This document shows, piece after piece, positions 43,594-54,539 of a stretch of 64,000 nt of DNA. Source of the stretch: Sphingomonas xinjiangensis (GTDB lineage: Bacteria > Pseudomonadota > Alphaproteobacteria > Sphingomonadales > Sphingomonadaceae); assembly GCF_014199255.1 (NCBI RefSeq), contig NZ_JACIJF010000008.1, forward strand, positions 1-64,000, in the 5' to 3' direction. How positions within the stretch are numbered: position 1 is the first letter of the stretch; each line of letters starts with the position of its first letter. The notes under the pieces were generated by a model. The model was given only the letters and a program-made list of their open reading frames with translations, searched no databases and was not told where the DNA came from. Both the position numbers and the translations under genes were made by a program.

Positions 43594-44349
43594 TTAGATG
43601 CCTCCGGCGACCGGCGCCCTGCCCTGTTCTGCCAGCGCGGCGGTGAGCGCATCGGCGCAAGCGTCGAGCAGCGCTTGATCGGTGGCGCGGACGACGAAGT
43701 TGGCGCCGACCCGGCCTTCGCGGAAAAACGGATAGCTGCCGATCGACACGCCTTCATACGCCTTTTCCGTTTCGCGCAGCAGATCGGCGATCTCGCTTTC
43801 CGCGACCCAGGCTCCGACGGTGCGCGAAAGCACCGGCAAGCCGCCTTCGAGCGTGCCGGTCAGCGCGTCGAGCATCCCCGCGGCGATGTGCGGCACGCCG
43901 GCCAGGATGAAGATGTTGCCGTACCGGATGCCAGGGGCACCCGACATGCGGTTGGGGATCAGGTCCGCGCCTTCGGGTACGCGGGCCATGCGGAGCCGCG
44001 CTTCGGTCAAGCCGCCGCGCGACGCATAATAGGCGTCCAGCGCCTCCCGAGCTTCGGGATGCACGACGACCGGCACTTGGAGCGCCGCCGCAATCGCATC
44101 GACGGTGATGTCGTCATGGGTCGGACCAATGCCGCCCGTGGTGAACAGATAGTCATTGCGAATTCTAAGCGCGTTCACCGCCTCGACGATCGCGCTTTGC
44201 ACATCCGGCACGATGCGAACTTCCGCCAGGCGGATGCCCTGCACGTTCAGCCAGCTTGCCAACTGAGTCACGTTCTTGTCCACGGTGCGGCCGGAAAGAA
44301 TCTCGTCCCCGATCACCACCAGGGCGGCAGTCCAGATGCGCTCGCTCAT
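43594..44349 (-). CDS. CinA-like molybdopterin-binding domain protein
   Basis: A 251-residue protein of the MoCF_biosynth/CinA N-terminal type: AALVVIGDEILSGRTVDKN at the start, then YLFTTGGIGPTHDDITVDAIA, the pterin-site signature, and IFILAGVPHIAAGML. The CinA C-terminal deamidase domain is absent. Members act in pyridine-nucleotide repair or related chemistry; the precise substrate is unknown. It is divergent from map with about 50 bases between. Confidence 0.88.
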   Translation of the reverse strand: MSERIWTAALVVIGDEILSGRTVDKNVTQLASWLNVQGIRLAEVRIVPDVQSAIVEAVNALRIRNDYLFTTGGIGPTHDDITVDAIAAALQVPVVVHPEAREALDAYYASRGGLTEARLRMARVPEGADLIPNRMSGAPGIRYGNIFILAGVPHIAAGMLDALTGTLEGGLPVLSRTVGAWVAESEIADLLRETEKAYEGVSIGSYPFFREGRVGANFVVRATDQALLDACADALTAALAEQGRAPVAGGI

Positions 44350-44402
44350 GCCGTAATCGTACGATCTCGCAAAGGCGGGTGCAAACGCCTATATGGCCGC
44401 GC

Positions 44403-45230
44403 ATGACCGAATATGTGACCGTTACCGCCGACACGCCGCACGCCCGTTCGAATGCCATAAAGCTGCATGGTCCCGAGGGCTTCGCCGGTATGCGCAAGGC
44501 GGGCCGGCTGGCGGCGGAAATCCTAGATGCGCTGGTGCCCCACGTCGTGCCGGGCGTGTCGACTCAGGCGCTGGACGACATCGTTCGGTCGATGACGCTG
44601 GACGCCGGCGCGGTGCCGGCGACGCTGGGTTATCGCGGCTATACCCATTCGAGCTGTATCTCGATCAATCACGTGGTTTGCCACGGTATCCCGTCGGAAG
44701 ACCGCAAGCTGAAGGATGGCGACATCCTGAACGTCGATGTGACGCCGCTGCTCGACGGCTGGCATGGCGATAGCAGCCGCATGTACCTGGCCGGTGATGT
44801 GCCGATCAAGGCGCGCCGGCTGGTCGACATCACCTATGAGTGCCTGATGCTCGGCCTGGAGCAGGCGAAGCCCGGCAATCATCTGGGCGATATCAGCCAC
44901 GCCATCCAGCGGCATGCAGAAAAGCACCGCTATGGCGTCGTACGCGATTTCTGCGGCCACGGGATCGGCCAGGTGTTCCACGACGCCCCCGAAGTGGTCC
45001 ATGTCGGCCGCCCTGGCACCGGGCCCGAACTGAAGCCGGGAATGATTTTCACTGTCGAGCCGATGATCAACATCGGCCGTGCCGACGTGAAAGTGTTGGA
45101 CGACGGCTGGACAGCGGTGACCCGCGACCGTTCGCTGTCGGCGCAGTTCGAACATTCGATCGGCATCACCGAGGATGGCTGCGAGATTTTCACGCAGAGC
45201 CCGGCTGGATTTGATCGCCCTCCCTACTGA
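44403..45230 (+). CDS. map: Type I methionine aminopeptidase
   Basis: A 275-residue enzyme that removes initiator Met from new proteins. The metal-binding residues are all present: the NVDVTPLLDGWHGDSSRMY strand with two Asp, FCGHGIGQVFHDAPEV with His, FTVEPMIN with Glu, and FEHSIGIT with the last Glu. An early His is in YTHSSCISINHVVCHG. ATG 44403 gives the family N-terminus. Confidence 0.95.
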   Translation: MTEYVTVTADTPHARSNAIKLHGPEGFAGMRKAGRLAAEILDALVPHVVPGVSTQALDDIVRSMTLDAGAVPATLGYRGYTHSSCISINHVVCHGIPSEDRKLKDGDILNVDVTPLLDGWHGDSSRMYLAGDVPIKARRLVDITYECLMLGLEQAKPGNHLGDISHAIQRHAEKHRYGVVRDFCGHGIGQVFHDAPEVVHVGRPGTGPELKPGMIFTVEPMINIGRADVKVLDDGWTAVTRDRSLSAQFEHSIGITEDGCEIFTQSPAGFDRPPY

Positions 45231-45280
45231 TCCCGGCTCGCTCCAGCACAAGCCGCGCGTTCTCAGCAGCTTCGCCCTCC

Positions 45281-45560
45281 TCAGCCTCGCTGCGGCGTTC
45301 GCCAATGATGCAGAAGCTCGGCGACGTCCTGAGCGCTAAAGTCGCCGATCGCGCTGGTGATGCGGAACCGCGCGCGCTCAGCTGAATTCATAGCCATCAA
45401 GCCATGCGCCATGATGATCAAGGGGCCGCTCGCCACGACGTCACCCTCTTCCGCGTACCGACTGGTCGGATCACCACTTGCGCAGCACCGCCGTAATACC
45501 CGCCGGTGCACTCGTAGGCAAAAAGCTTTTCACGAACGGTTCCATTCCGATGTGCGCAAA
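45281..45560 (-). pseudogene. Possible frameshifted small gene
   Basis: On the minus strand one frame reads EKLFAYECTGGYYGGAAQVV and then stops. After about position 45440 another frame carries VVASGPLIIMAHGLMAMNSA and RFRITSAIGDFSAQDVAELL with normal GC-rich codons, to a TGA at 45281. The two could be one small protein broken by a frameshift. There is no convincing start. I do not recognise the family, and chance is not excluded. Confidence 0.25.
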
Positions 45561-45704
45561 CGTGAAGCTATGAAGCTTGTTCCGGATGCTCAACGAAGTT
45601 CCACACTGCCCTTCTAACGAGCATCTTTCCGCGCCATGCCTATTTAGCGGGCACTTGTCTCGTCAGCGGCGGTATGCAACCCAAGGCAATGGTGAGATCC
45701 CCGT

Positions 45705-45720
45705 TTGGCACGGTTGTTGC
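45705..45720 (+). promoter_or_regulatory. Sigma-54 promoter of glnB-glnA
   Basis: TTGGCAC-GGTTG-TTGC fits the -24/-12 consensus (TGGCAC-N5-TTGC) exactly. It lies 45 bases before the glnB start codon. NtrC-activated transcription under nitrogen limitation is the expected mode. Confidence 0.85.
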
Positions 45721-45740
45721 GACACGCGCGCTGGGTGTAG

Positions 45741-46103
<363 letters not shown>

Positions 46104-46195
46104 CGCGCGCTCCCGCAGGGGCGATTGCCGCGCCTGCACAAGCAACAATATTGCCCGATTCGATGGGCGCACGAAACAGAGCGAAAGGGCTTACC

Positions 46196-47608
46196 ATGGC
46201 GAATTCGGCCAGCGATATCCTCAAGATGATCAAGGACCAGGAGATCGAGTGGGTCGACCTGCGCTTCACCGATCCCAAGGGCAAGTGGCAGCACCTGACC
46301 ATGGTGGCCGGCCTGATCGGCGAGGATGAACTTACCGACGGCCTGATGTTCGACGGATCGTCGATCGAGGGTTGGAAGGCGATCAACGAGTCCGACATGG
46401 TGCTGAAGCCCGACCTGGACGCGGTGTGGACCGATCCGTTCTCCGCCACCCCGATGCTGATCCTGGTGTGCGACGTGGTCGAGCCTTCGACCGGCGAGCT
46501 GTACACCCGCGATCCGCGTTCGACCGCCAAACGTTCGGAAGCCTATCTCCAGTCGCTGGGCATCGGCGACACCGTCTATGTCGGCCCCGAGGCCGAATTC
46601 TTCATGTTCGACGATGTGCGCTTCGAGAACAGCTATTCGACCAGCTATTACGCGATCGACGACATCGAGCTGCCGGGCAATTCGGGCCGCGAGTATGAAG
46701 CCGGCAACATGGGGCATCGCCCGCGCGCCAAGGGAGGCTATTTCCCCGTCGCGCCGGTGGACAGCGCCGTCGACATCCGCGGCGAAATGGTTTCGACCAT
46801 GATCGAAATGGGCCTGCCCTGCGACAAGCACCACCACGAGGTTGCCGCCGCGCAGCACGAGCTTGGCCTGACCTATGGCACGCTAGTCCAGACCGCCGAC
46901 CGCATGCAGATCTACAAGTATGTCGTGCACCAGGTCGCGCATGCCTATGGCAAGACCGCAACCTTCATGCCCAAGCCGATCAAGGAAGATAACGGCTCGG
47001 GCATGCACACCCACTTTTCGATCTGGGACAAGGGCAATCCGCTGTTCGCCGGCAACGGCTATGCGGGCCTTTCCGACATGTGCCTGTATTTCATCGGCGG
47101 CGTGATCAAGCATGCCAAAGCGCTGAACGCCTTCACCAACCCGTCGACCAACAGCTACAAGCGGCTGGTCCCGGGTTATGAAGCGCCGGTGCTGCTGGCC
47201 TATTCATCGCGCAACCGTTCGGCATCGTGCCGCATCCCCTATGGCGCGGGCAGCAAGGCCAAGCGCGTCGAGTTCCGTTTCCCCGACGCGCTCGCCAATC
47301 CGTATCTCGCTTATGCCGCCCTGCTGATGGCCGGCCTGGACGGCATCCAGAACAAGATCCATCCAGGCGACCCGATGGACAAGAACCTGTACGACCTGCC
47401 CCCGGCCGAACTGGAGCAGGTACCGACGGTTTGCGGTTCGCTGCGTGAAGCGCTGGACAGCCTGGAAGCCGATATGGACTTCCTGCTGAAGGGCGACGTG
47501 TTCACCCGCGACCAGATCGCGGCCTATGTCGATATCAAGCGCGCCGAAGTCGCCCGTTGGGAAATGACGCCGAGCCCGGTCGAATACGACATGTACTATA
47601 GCGCGTAA
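46196..47608 (+). CDS. glnA: Glutamine synthetase type I
   Basis: A 470-residue type I glutamine synthetase, the main ammonia-assimilating enzyme. It shows the [17 protein letters not shown] latch, the [11 protein letters not shown] metal Glu residues, the ATP-binding [18 protein letters not shown], and [18 protein letters not shown]. The adenylylation Tyr lies in [12 protein letters not shown] 46196 follows GAAAGGG; longer upstream reading lacks a ribosome site. A strong terminator follows. Confidence 0.97.
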   Translation: MANSASDILKMIKDQEIEWVDLRFTDPKGKWQHLTMVAGLIGEDELTDGLMFDGSSIEGWKAINESDMVLKPDLDAVWTDPFSATPMLILVCDVVEPSTGELYTRDPRSTAKRSEAYLQSLGIGDTVYVGPEAEFFMFDDVRFENSYSTSYYAIDDIELPGNSGREYEAGNMGHRPRAKGGYFPVAPVDSAVDIRGEMVSTMIEMGLPCDKHHHEVAAAQHELGLTYGTLVQTADRMQIYKYVVHQVAHAYGKTATFMPKPIKEDNGSGMHTHFSIWDKGNPLFAGNGYAGLSDMCLYFIGGVIKHAKALNAFTNPSTNSYKRLVPGYEAPVLLAYSSRNRSASCRIPYGAGSKAKRVEFRFPDALANPYLAYAALLMAGLDGIQNKIHPGDPMDKNLYDLPPAELEQVPTVCGSLREALDSLEADMDFLLKGDVFTRDQIAAYVDIKRAEVARWEMTPSPVEYDMYYSA

Positions 47609-47633
47609 GCGCGACGCCCGGTTACGGGTTCAG

Positions 47634-47672
47634 GAAGCGCTCCGGTTTCGGCCGGGGCGCTTCTTGTCTTTT
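47634..47672 (+). terminator. Terminator of glnBA
   Basis: GAAGCGC (47634-47640) pairs with GCGCTTC (47657-47663), with a further CCGG/CCGG inner stem and a TTTCGG loop, followed by TTGTCTTTT. Confidence 0.85.
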
Positions 47673-47807
47673 GCGGCAATGGCAGTGCTGGCCCTATTCG
47701 CCGCCCGATTGCTTGGCGAAACCGAAGACCTGGCTCAGGCCCAGCACCCATTGAATGCCAGTGCAGCAGCTATACCTACACCGCTTCATTGCCACGGAGC
47801 CTTCCGA

Positions 47808-48920
<1,113 letters not shown>

Positions 48921-48924
48921 GCCT

Positions 48925-49896
48925 TTACGGCATCAGCAAGGTGGAGCCCGTCGTGTTGCCCGCTTCGAGTGCACGATGGGCTTGCACCGCATCCTCCAAC
49001 GCGAAGCGCTGGCCGATCTGGGGGCGCACCGCACCCGAGGCGAGCAGGCCGAACAGGCGGGCGGCACCGGCAGCGCGCTCCTGTGGCGTCGTGTAATAGT
49101 CATAAAGCTTGAGCCGCGTCGCGAACAGCGACCCATGGTCGTTGAGCGAGGCGAGATTCACCCCCTCGACCGGGCCGCTGGCGTTGCCATAGCTCAGCAC
49201 GAGGCCGCGCCGGGCGCACGCCTTGAGCGAGGTTTCCCATGTGGCCGCGCCAACGCCGTCGAACACGGCCGGGACACCCTCGCCGCCGGTGATCTCTCGC
49301 ACCCGCGCTGCGACATCGTCGGTGCGCGACATCAGGACATGATCGGCACCTGCGGCGTGCGCGACCGCAACCTTTTCGGGACGGCCGACGGTGCCGATCA
49401 CAGTGACACCGACTGCCTTGAGCCATTGTACCAACAGCTGCCCGACACCGCCGGCGGCCGCGTGGACCAGCACCGTCCAGCCGGGCTGCACCTTTGCCGC
49501 GCGCTCGACCAGTGCCTCTACGGTGCACCCCTTGAGCAACGCCGCCGCCGCGACTTCGGAGCTGACATCGTCTGGCAGCTTGAACAGGCTGGACGCCGCG
49601 ATGTTGCGGGCGGTGGCATAGGCGCCGATGGTGCTGAATGTCGCAACGCGGTCGCCGGCCGCAAACCCTTCGACGCCCTTGCCCACCGCTTCGATCACGC
49701 CGGCCGCCTCAAGGCCGAGGCCGCTGGGCAGCGCGACCTTGTAGAGGCCGGAACGGTGATAGGTGTCGATGAAATTGAGGCCAATCGCGGTGTTTCGCAT
49801 CCGAACTTCGCCCGGACCGGGATCGGGCAAGTCCATCTCCGCCCAGCCGATGACCTCAGGACCGCCGGTCCGCTCGATCCTTGCCGCCCGTGCCAT
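48925..49896 (-). CDS. qor: Quinone oxidoreductase (zinc-independent MDR)
   Basis: A 323-residue medium-chain reductase of the QOR type: GGPEVIGWAEMDLPDPGPGEVRMRNTAIGLNFID at the start, GLEAAGVIEAVGKGVEGFAAGDRV, and the NADPH motif LVHAAAGGVGQLLVQWLKA. There are no structural-zinc Cys residues. It reduces quinones or enals in the cytoplasm. ATG 49896 has GGAG upstream. It lies downstream of the permease gene on the same strand, 18 bases on, and may be co-transcribed. Confidence 0.9.
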   Translation of the reverse strand: MARAARIERTGGPEVIGWAEMDLPDPGPGEVRMRNTAIGLNFIDTYHRSGLYKVALPSGLGLEAAGVIEAVGKGVEGFAAGDRVATFSTIGAYATARNIAASSLFKLPDDVSSEVAAAALLKGCTVEALVERAAKVQPGWTVLVHAAAGGVGQLLVQWLKAVGVTVIGTVGRPEKVAVAHAAGADHVLMSRTDDVAARVREITGGEGVPAVFDGVGAATWETSLKACARRGLVLSYGNASGPVEGVNLASLNDHGSLFATRLKLYDYYTTPQERAAGAARLFGLLASGAVRPQIGQRFALEDAVQAHRALEAGNTTGSTLLMP

Positions 49897-49914
49897 GCCG
49901 CGTCTCCGTCTGCC

Positions 49915-51684
49915 CTAAATCGGCCAGACCCATAGGATGAGCGGGGTGCCGATCACCAGCACCAACAGCGACAAGGGAGCACCGAGCCGTGCATAATCGC
50001 CGAACCTGTACCCGCCCGGCCCCATCACCAGCGTGTTGCACTGATGCCCGATGGGGGTGAGGAAGTCGCAGCCCGCCCCCACAGCCGTGGCCATCAGGAA
50101 GGCTTCGGGCCGGTAGCCGAGCCCGCCGGCGAAGGTAGCGGCGATGGGGGCCATCACCAGCACGGTGGCGGCATTGTTGAGAAACGGCGTCACCGCCATC
50201 GCCGCCGCCAGGATCAGCGCCACTGCGCCCCAAGGCGGGAGGGTGGCGGCAAATTGCGACAGCCCCTCGCCGATCAGGTCGGTAGCACCGGTGGTGCGCA
50301 GCGAATCGCTGACCGGGATCAGCGCGCCGAGCATGATCAGGATCGGCCATTCGACATGATCATAGGCTTCGCGCACCGGCAGCGCACCGAACAGGACGGT
50401 GAGCGCCGCCGCGGCGAAGAACGCCACGGCAACGGGGACATAGCCGGTTGCCGTCGCCAGCATCGCCACGCCCAGGATGGCGAGCGGCAACAGCCCCTTG
50501 CGCGCGCTGCCGAGACGCAGCGTGCGCTCGGCAAGCGGCAGGCAGCCGAGATCGCGCAGCCGCTCCATCAGCAGTTCAAGCGGACCTTGCAGCACGATCA
50601 CATCGCCGGGGCATAGTTCGATTTCGCCCAACCGCTTGGCCAATCGCTTGCCGCGCCGGGACACCGCGATCAGGTTCACCCCGAAGCGTTCGTGCAGCCC
50701 GAGGCGGCCCGCCGTGTAGCCGACGAGCGCGGAGTCCGTGCCGATCACAGCTTCGATCACGCCGATATCGTCGCCCGATCCCTCGGACGCTTCGCGGTGC
50801 TGACCTTCCAGCTCCAGCCCGTCGGCGGCGATCACCCGCTCCAGACTTTCGGGAGGGCCGGCGAGGATCAGCAGATCCTCCGCCTGCAGCGTGGCATCGG
50901 GGAACGGCGCGGAGCGAAGCCCTGCGCGCATGATGCTGCGGATGGTGACTTCATGGTCGTGGCGTTCGCGAAATTGCGACACCGTCTCCTCCACCGCTGG
51001 CGAGCCGGCGGGGATCTCGGCCTCGGTCACATAATCCTTGATGTCGATGGCCTCGCCAAGCGTGACTGCGCCGCGACGGTCACGCGGCATCAGGCGATAG
51101 GCGAACCGCAGAAAGATAAGGCCGACCACGGTCAGCGTAAGGCCCACGGGGGCATAGTCGAACATGCCGAAGGGCTGGCCGGTCATCTCTTCGCGCACGC
51201 GGCTGACGATGATGTTGGGCGAAGTGCCGATCAGGGTGATGAGGCCGCCGAGCAGCGACGCGAACGACATCGGCATCAGGAACACGGCGGGCGTGGCCTT
51301 GGAACGCTTGGCCATCTGAAACGCGACCGGCATCATCATCGCCAGCGCGCCGATATTCTTGACCAGCGCCGAGGCGAAACCAACGCTGGCGGTCAGCAGC
51401 AGCAATTGCGAGCGGACGCGCTTCACGCGCTTTTGGAGAAGCAGCATCGCGCTTTCGATCACACCAGAGCGCTGCACCGCACCCGAGAGCACCAGCGCGG
51501 AGCCGACGATGATGACGATGTCGTCGGAGAAGCCGGTGAACGCGTCCTTGGGCTTGACGATGCCGACCGCCAACGCGGCGAGCAGCGCCATCACCGCCAC
51601 GAGATCGTAGCGGAACTTCCCCCAGACGAAGAGCAGCATCATGCCGGCCAGCACACAGGCCGAAAGTATTTGAGGGGTAGTCAT
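49915..51684 (-). CDS. SLC13 family permease with TrkA-C domains
   Basis: A 589-residue membrane protein of the DASS/SLC13 class. About six helices precede and six follow a cytoplasmic insert (about 205-385) with two RCK_C/TrkA-C-like domains, VTIRSIMRAGLRSAPFPDATLQAEDLLILAG and FGVNLIAVSRRG...GDVIVLQG. LVKNIGALAMMMPVAF and FLNNAATVLVMAPIA are the paired re-entrant SNT-type motifs, and GTSPNIIVS and GHQCNTLV the family's second halves. It probably carries sulfate, a dicarboxylate or an oxyanion with sodium; the substrate is unknown. Confidence 0.88.
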   Translation of the reverse strand: MTTPQILSACVLAGMMLLFVWGKFRYDLVAVMALLAALAVGIVKPKDAFTGFSDDIVIIVGSALVLSGAVQRSGVIESAMLLLQKRVKRVRSQLLLLTASVGFASALVKNIGALAMMMPVAFQMAKRSKATPAVFLMPMSFASLLGGLITLIGTSPNIIVSRVREEMTGQPFGMFDYAPVGLTLTVVGLIFLRFAYRLMPRDRRGAVTLGEAIDIKDYVTEAEIPAGSPAVEETVSQFRERHDHEVTIRSIMRAGLRSAPFPDATLQAEDLLILAGPPESLERVIAADGLELEGQHREASEGSGDDIGVIEAVIGTDSALVGYTAGRLGLHERFGVNLIAVSRRGKRLAKRLGEIELCPGDVIVLQGPLELLMERLRDLGCLPLAERTLRLGSARKGLLPLAILGVAMLATATGYVPVAVAFFAAAALTVLFGALPVREAYDHVEWPILIMLGALIPVSDSLRTTGATDLIGEGLSQFAATLPPWGAVALILAAAMAVTPFLNNAATVLVMAPIAATFAGGLGYRPEAFLMATAVGAGCDFLTPIGHQCNTLVMGPGGYRFGDYARLGAPLSLLVLVIGTPLILWVWPI

Positions 51685-51782
51685 TCGGCCTCGAAGGTTC
51701 AGTTAACCACCTGAACTCGCCGAAGGTTTACAAGGTCCGCCTCGCAACACGCAACATCAAGATTTAGTTCGTCGAAAGCCGA

Positions 51783-52124
51783 TCAGTGCACGGTGCCGAT
51801 GGCGCGCGGGATCGACATAAGCACTACCAGCCGCTCAATCTGGCGCCAGCGGCAGAAATGGATGTGGTTGCCCACGTCGCGGCTGCGGTCGGCGCGGGCC
51901 GCAGCTTCGGAACCGGCATGCTCGCCAAAGGCGCGGATCAGTTCGTTCGCGTCGGCGACTTCGCGCGCATCACCAAGATAGGGAAGATATTCCATGATCA
52001 CTCCGACCCACGCGGTTTCAAGAACCGTGCACGCTTCCTTTGCCACACAGGTCTGAAACTTCCGCAGCCAGTCACGGTGAACCGCCGCTAACCATTGTTC
52101 GCGGGAGTGGCGTCGGCGCAGCAC
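51783..52124 (-). CDS. Conserved hypothetical protein
   Basis: A protein of about 113 residues, helical, ending GNHIHFCRWRQIERLVVLMS and about 10 more residues (to the stop at 51783). EACTVLETAWVGVIMEYLPYLGD is the most family-like segment. I remember similar short proteins in sphingomonads but cannot name a domain. Start uncertain: GTG 52124 is taken because codons upstream are atypical (several AGG) and overlap the divergent small gene; ATG 52229 would add 35 residues. Function unknown. Confidence 0.5.
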   Translation of the reverse strand: MLRRRHSREQWLAAVHRDWLRKFQTCVAKEACTVLETAWVGVIMEYLPYLGDAREVADANELIRAFGEHAGSEAAARADRSRDVGNHIHFCRWRQIERLVVLMSIPRAIGTVH

Positions 52125-52143
52125 GTCAGATACATGCCGGCTT

Positions 52144-52326
52144 ATGGCTAGTTCCTCATCCCAGACGCCGATGGCCGGCGGCTGCTTCCTGTCCCTTGCG
52201 ATCATGCTGGGCGTTGCGATCGGCTTCACGCAGGGTCAGGCTTCGCTAGGGTTCGTGATCGGCCTTGGCGTAGGCCTGGTGCTTGCGCTGGGCACATGGT
52301 TGATCGACCGCAGACGGACCCGCTGA
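52144..52326 (+). CDS. Small membrane protein, unknown
   Basis: A 60-residue protein with two hydrophobic helices (GGCFLSLAIMLGVAIGFTQG and LGFVIGLGVGLVLALGTWL) joined by a short turn and ending in IDRRRTR. Similar tiny proteins are common in sphingomonads. ATG 52144 has no clear ribosome site; ATG 52171 is an alternative. It is head-to-head with the hypothetical gene above and about 60 bases before the dehydrogenase. Confidence 0.6.
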   Translation: MASSSSQTPMAGGCFLSLAIMLGVAIGFTQGQASLGFVIGLGVGLVLALGTWLIDRRRTR

Positions 52327-52384
52327 GCGGGACCGACCTGCGGCTCTCCGCGTTTGGTTCTTCGAACGCGATGAGGAGTTTCGC

Positions 52385-53392
52385 ATGAAGGCCATAGCGC
52401 TGGGGTCCCCAATCGGCCTGGACCGGCTGATGCTTGAAGAACGGCCCGATCCGGGCGAACCCGGTCCTGGCGAGCTGCGCGTGGAATTGCACGGCAGCAC
52501 GCTCAATTATCACGATCTTGGCGTCGCCACGGGCAGGATGCCGAGCGCGGTCGGCAGAGTGCCCTTGGCTGATGGTGCAGGCAAGGTGACGGCGGTGGGC
52601 ACCGGCGTGACCGAGTTCGCCGTGGGCGACATGGTGGTATCGTGCTTCTTCCCCGATTGGCAGGACGGCGCGCCGCGTGTCGGCGATTTCAGCCGCACAC
52701 CGGGCGACGGCATCGACGGTTTCGCGCAGGAGCATGTCGTGCTGCCGGCGACCGCCTTCACCCATGCTCCCAAAGCCTTTGACGCCGTCGAGGCGGCGGC
52801 GATCACCACTGCGGGATTGACCGCGTGGCGGGCGCTGGTCGTCGATGGCGCACTGAAGGCCGGCGACATCGTGCTGCTACTGGGAACCGGCGGCGTATCG
52901 ATCTGGGCGCTTCAGATCGCAAAGATGATGGGCGCCACCGTGGCCATCACCTCCTCATCGGACGAGAAGCTGGAGCGGGCGCGCGGCATGGGCGCGGACT
53001 TCACGCTGAACTATCGCATGCAGCAGGATTGGGGGCGCGCGATCCGCGACTGGACCGGCGGACGCGGCGCCGATCATGTTGTCGAGGTCGGTGGACCAGG
53101 AACGCTTGCCCAATCGATCGAGGCAGTGCGCGTCGGCGGGCATATTTCGCTGATCGGCGTGCTGACCGGCGCCAGTGGTGAGGTGCCGACCGCGGCGCTG
53201 ATGAGCAAACAGGCCCGGCTCCAAGGCCTGATCGTCGGCAGCCGCCGGGAACAGCAGGCGTTCGTCCGCGCGCTGGATGGCGGCGCGATCAAGCCCGTGA
53301 TCGACTGCCGCTTCCCCCTGGAGCAACTGGCGGACGCGTTCCGTCATGAGATGAGCGGCAGCCATTTCGGCAAGATCGGCATCGAATGGTGA
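52385..53392 (+). CDS. NAD(P)-dependent MDR alcohol dehydrogenase
   Basis: A 335-residue medium-chain dehydrogenase. The N-terminus MKAIALGSPIGLDRLMLEER leads to ELHGSTLNYHDLGVATGRMP, then GDGIDGFAQEHVVLPA, and the cofactor motif LLLGTGGVSIWALQIAKMMGA. GGHISLIGVLTG follows. The usual zinc-binding Cys set is missing, as in the YhdH-like reductase group. ATG 52385 has GAGGAG six bases upstream. A terminator follows. Confidence 0.88.
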   Translation: MKAIALGSPIGLDRLMLEERPDPGEPGPGELRVELHGSTLNYHDLGVATGRMPSAVGRVPLADGAGKVTAVGTGVTEFAVGDMVVSCFFPDWQDGAPRVGDFSRTPGDGIDGFAQEHVVLPATAFTHAPKAFDAVEAAAITTAGLTAWRALVVDGALKAGDIVLLLGTGGVSIWALQIAKMMGATVAITSSSDEKLERARGMGADFTLNYRMQQDWGRAIRDWTGGRGADHVVEVGGPGTLAQSIEAVRVGGHISLIGVLTGASGEVPTAALMSKQARLQGLIVGSRREQQAFVRALDGGAIKPVIDCRFPLEQLADAFRHEMSGSHFGKIGIEW

Positions 53393-53448
53393 CATCAGCG
53401 GGTTCATGACGCCGCCTACCGGGCAGCAAAGCCGCTTGCGGATTTGGA

Positions 53449-53475
53449 GGCGGCCGGAGCACCCCGGCCGCCATT
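53449..53475. terminator. Terminator between convergent genes
   Basis: GGCGGCCGG (53449-53457) pairs with CCGGCCGCC (53464-53472) around a six-base loop, followed by ATTTC. It lies between the dehydrogenase and the minus-strand secreted protein. Confidence 0.7.
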
Positions 53476-53479
53476 TCAC

Positions 53480-54421
53480 TCAGCGGCTGGCGTAGGGCCG
53501 CCCGGACTGAATGAGGCGCTGGCGCGCGGTGTTGCCGGGCACCGCAATGTGCGTCGCGGGATCGAACTCCACACCTGCCCCTTCGCCATCCTGCGGCACC
53601 CAGATCTCCACCGTCGTGTTGGTGTAGCCGTGCGGGAGGTAGCGGACATAATAGCCGTCCGGGTGGTGGTTCCAGCGGCCATCCGGGACGCCCATGCTGC
53701 CCGGGCCCTGGGGTGCGAGGCCGGCCAGCACGGCCACCCGTTCCAGTTCCGCGAAACTGGTGCCAGGTGTCGCGAGCATGCGGCGAAGGTCCGCTTCGGC
53801 CTGCATGATCTGGCGAAGCTCACGCGGCAGATTGTTGGCGATCATGGATTGGCCCAGAAAGTCGAGCGCACTGCGGTTCAGGCCCGCAAGCTGACGCGGC
53901 GTGAGAAGCTGGGCGGCGACCATTTTGTGCTCGTTCGACAGGTCCTCGAACTTGGCGCGCGCGACGATTGCCCATAGCAGCGCCTGGATCTCATGCTGGT
54001 CGATCTCCGGATGCGCGACCGAATTGCGCACGATCGCCATGACCGCCTCGCGCGCGGCGCCAAGCGGCGGCGCGTAGAGATAGCCCTCTCCCCCGCCTGG
54101 GCCATAGGTGCCGGCATGAAGGCAATAGCTCTGGTCATGAAAGCTGTAATAGCCCGGTTGCAGGACGAACCCGCCATTGGCGGTGCGTTGCAGGGTCGCC
54201 AGCGAGCGCTTGGGCTCGCGCGGCACGAAGCCGTCCCGCGTGGGATCGCCCCATTGTGCATCCGGCAAGCTGGTGGTGATCGGATCCTTTTGCAGCTTGG
54301 GCAGGCCGATGCCGGCCTTTCTGGCGAGCTTGCCCAGCCCGCCAAACTGCGCCTGTGCCGGCGTGGCACCGAGCAACAATCCTGCCGACAGCGTGGCATA
54401 CAGCATCATACGCAATTTCAT
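53480..54421 (-). CDS. Exported hypothetical protein
   Basis: A 313-residue protein with a clean signal peptide (MKLRMMLYATLSAGLLLGAT, cleavage after PAQA). The mature part starts with a Gly/Lys-rich helix. A middle region has FVLQPGYYSFHDQSYCLHAGTYGPG, then helices around AQLLTPRQLAGLNRSALDFLG. The C-terminal 90 residues are beta-rich with GVPDGRWNHHPDGYYVRYLP and VEIWVPQDGE. I recognise no named family. ATG 54421 follows AAGGGGAC. It is flanked by unrelated genes. Confidence 0.7.
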   Translation of the reverse strand: MKLRMMLYATLSAGLLLGATPAQAQFGGLGKLARKAGIGLPKLQKDPITTSLPDAQWGDPTRDGFVPREPKRSLATLQRTANGGFVLQPGYYSFHDQSYCLHAGTYGPGGGEGYLYAPPLGAAREAVMAIVRNSVAHPEIDQHEIQALLWAIVARAKFEDLSNEHKMVAAQLLTPRQLAGLNRSALDFLGQSMIANNLPRELRQIMQAEADLRRMLATPGTSFAELERVAVLAGLAPQGPGSMGVPDGRWNHHPDGYYVRYLPHGYTNTTVEIWVPQDGEGAGVEFDPATHIAVPGNTARQRLIQSGRPYASR

Positions 54422-54539
54422 GTCGTCCCCTTGGCATCCACACGCCGTTCCCAAAAGCATGCATGGCGGCGCGTGCGTACATAGATCGCGACGTAGGTGC
54501 CAGCCCTCCGACGGTCATGACCGCAGCCGGGCGCGTGAT

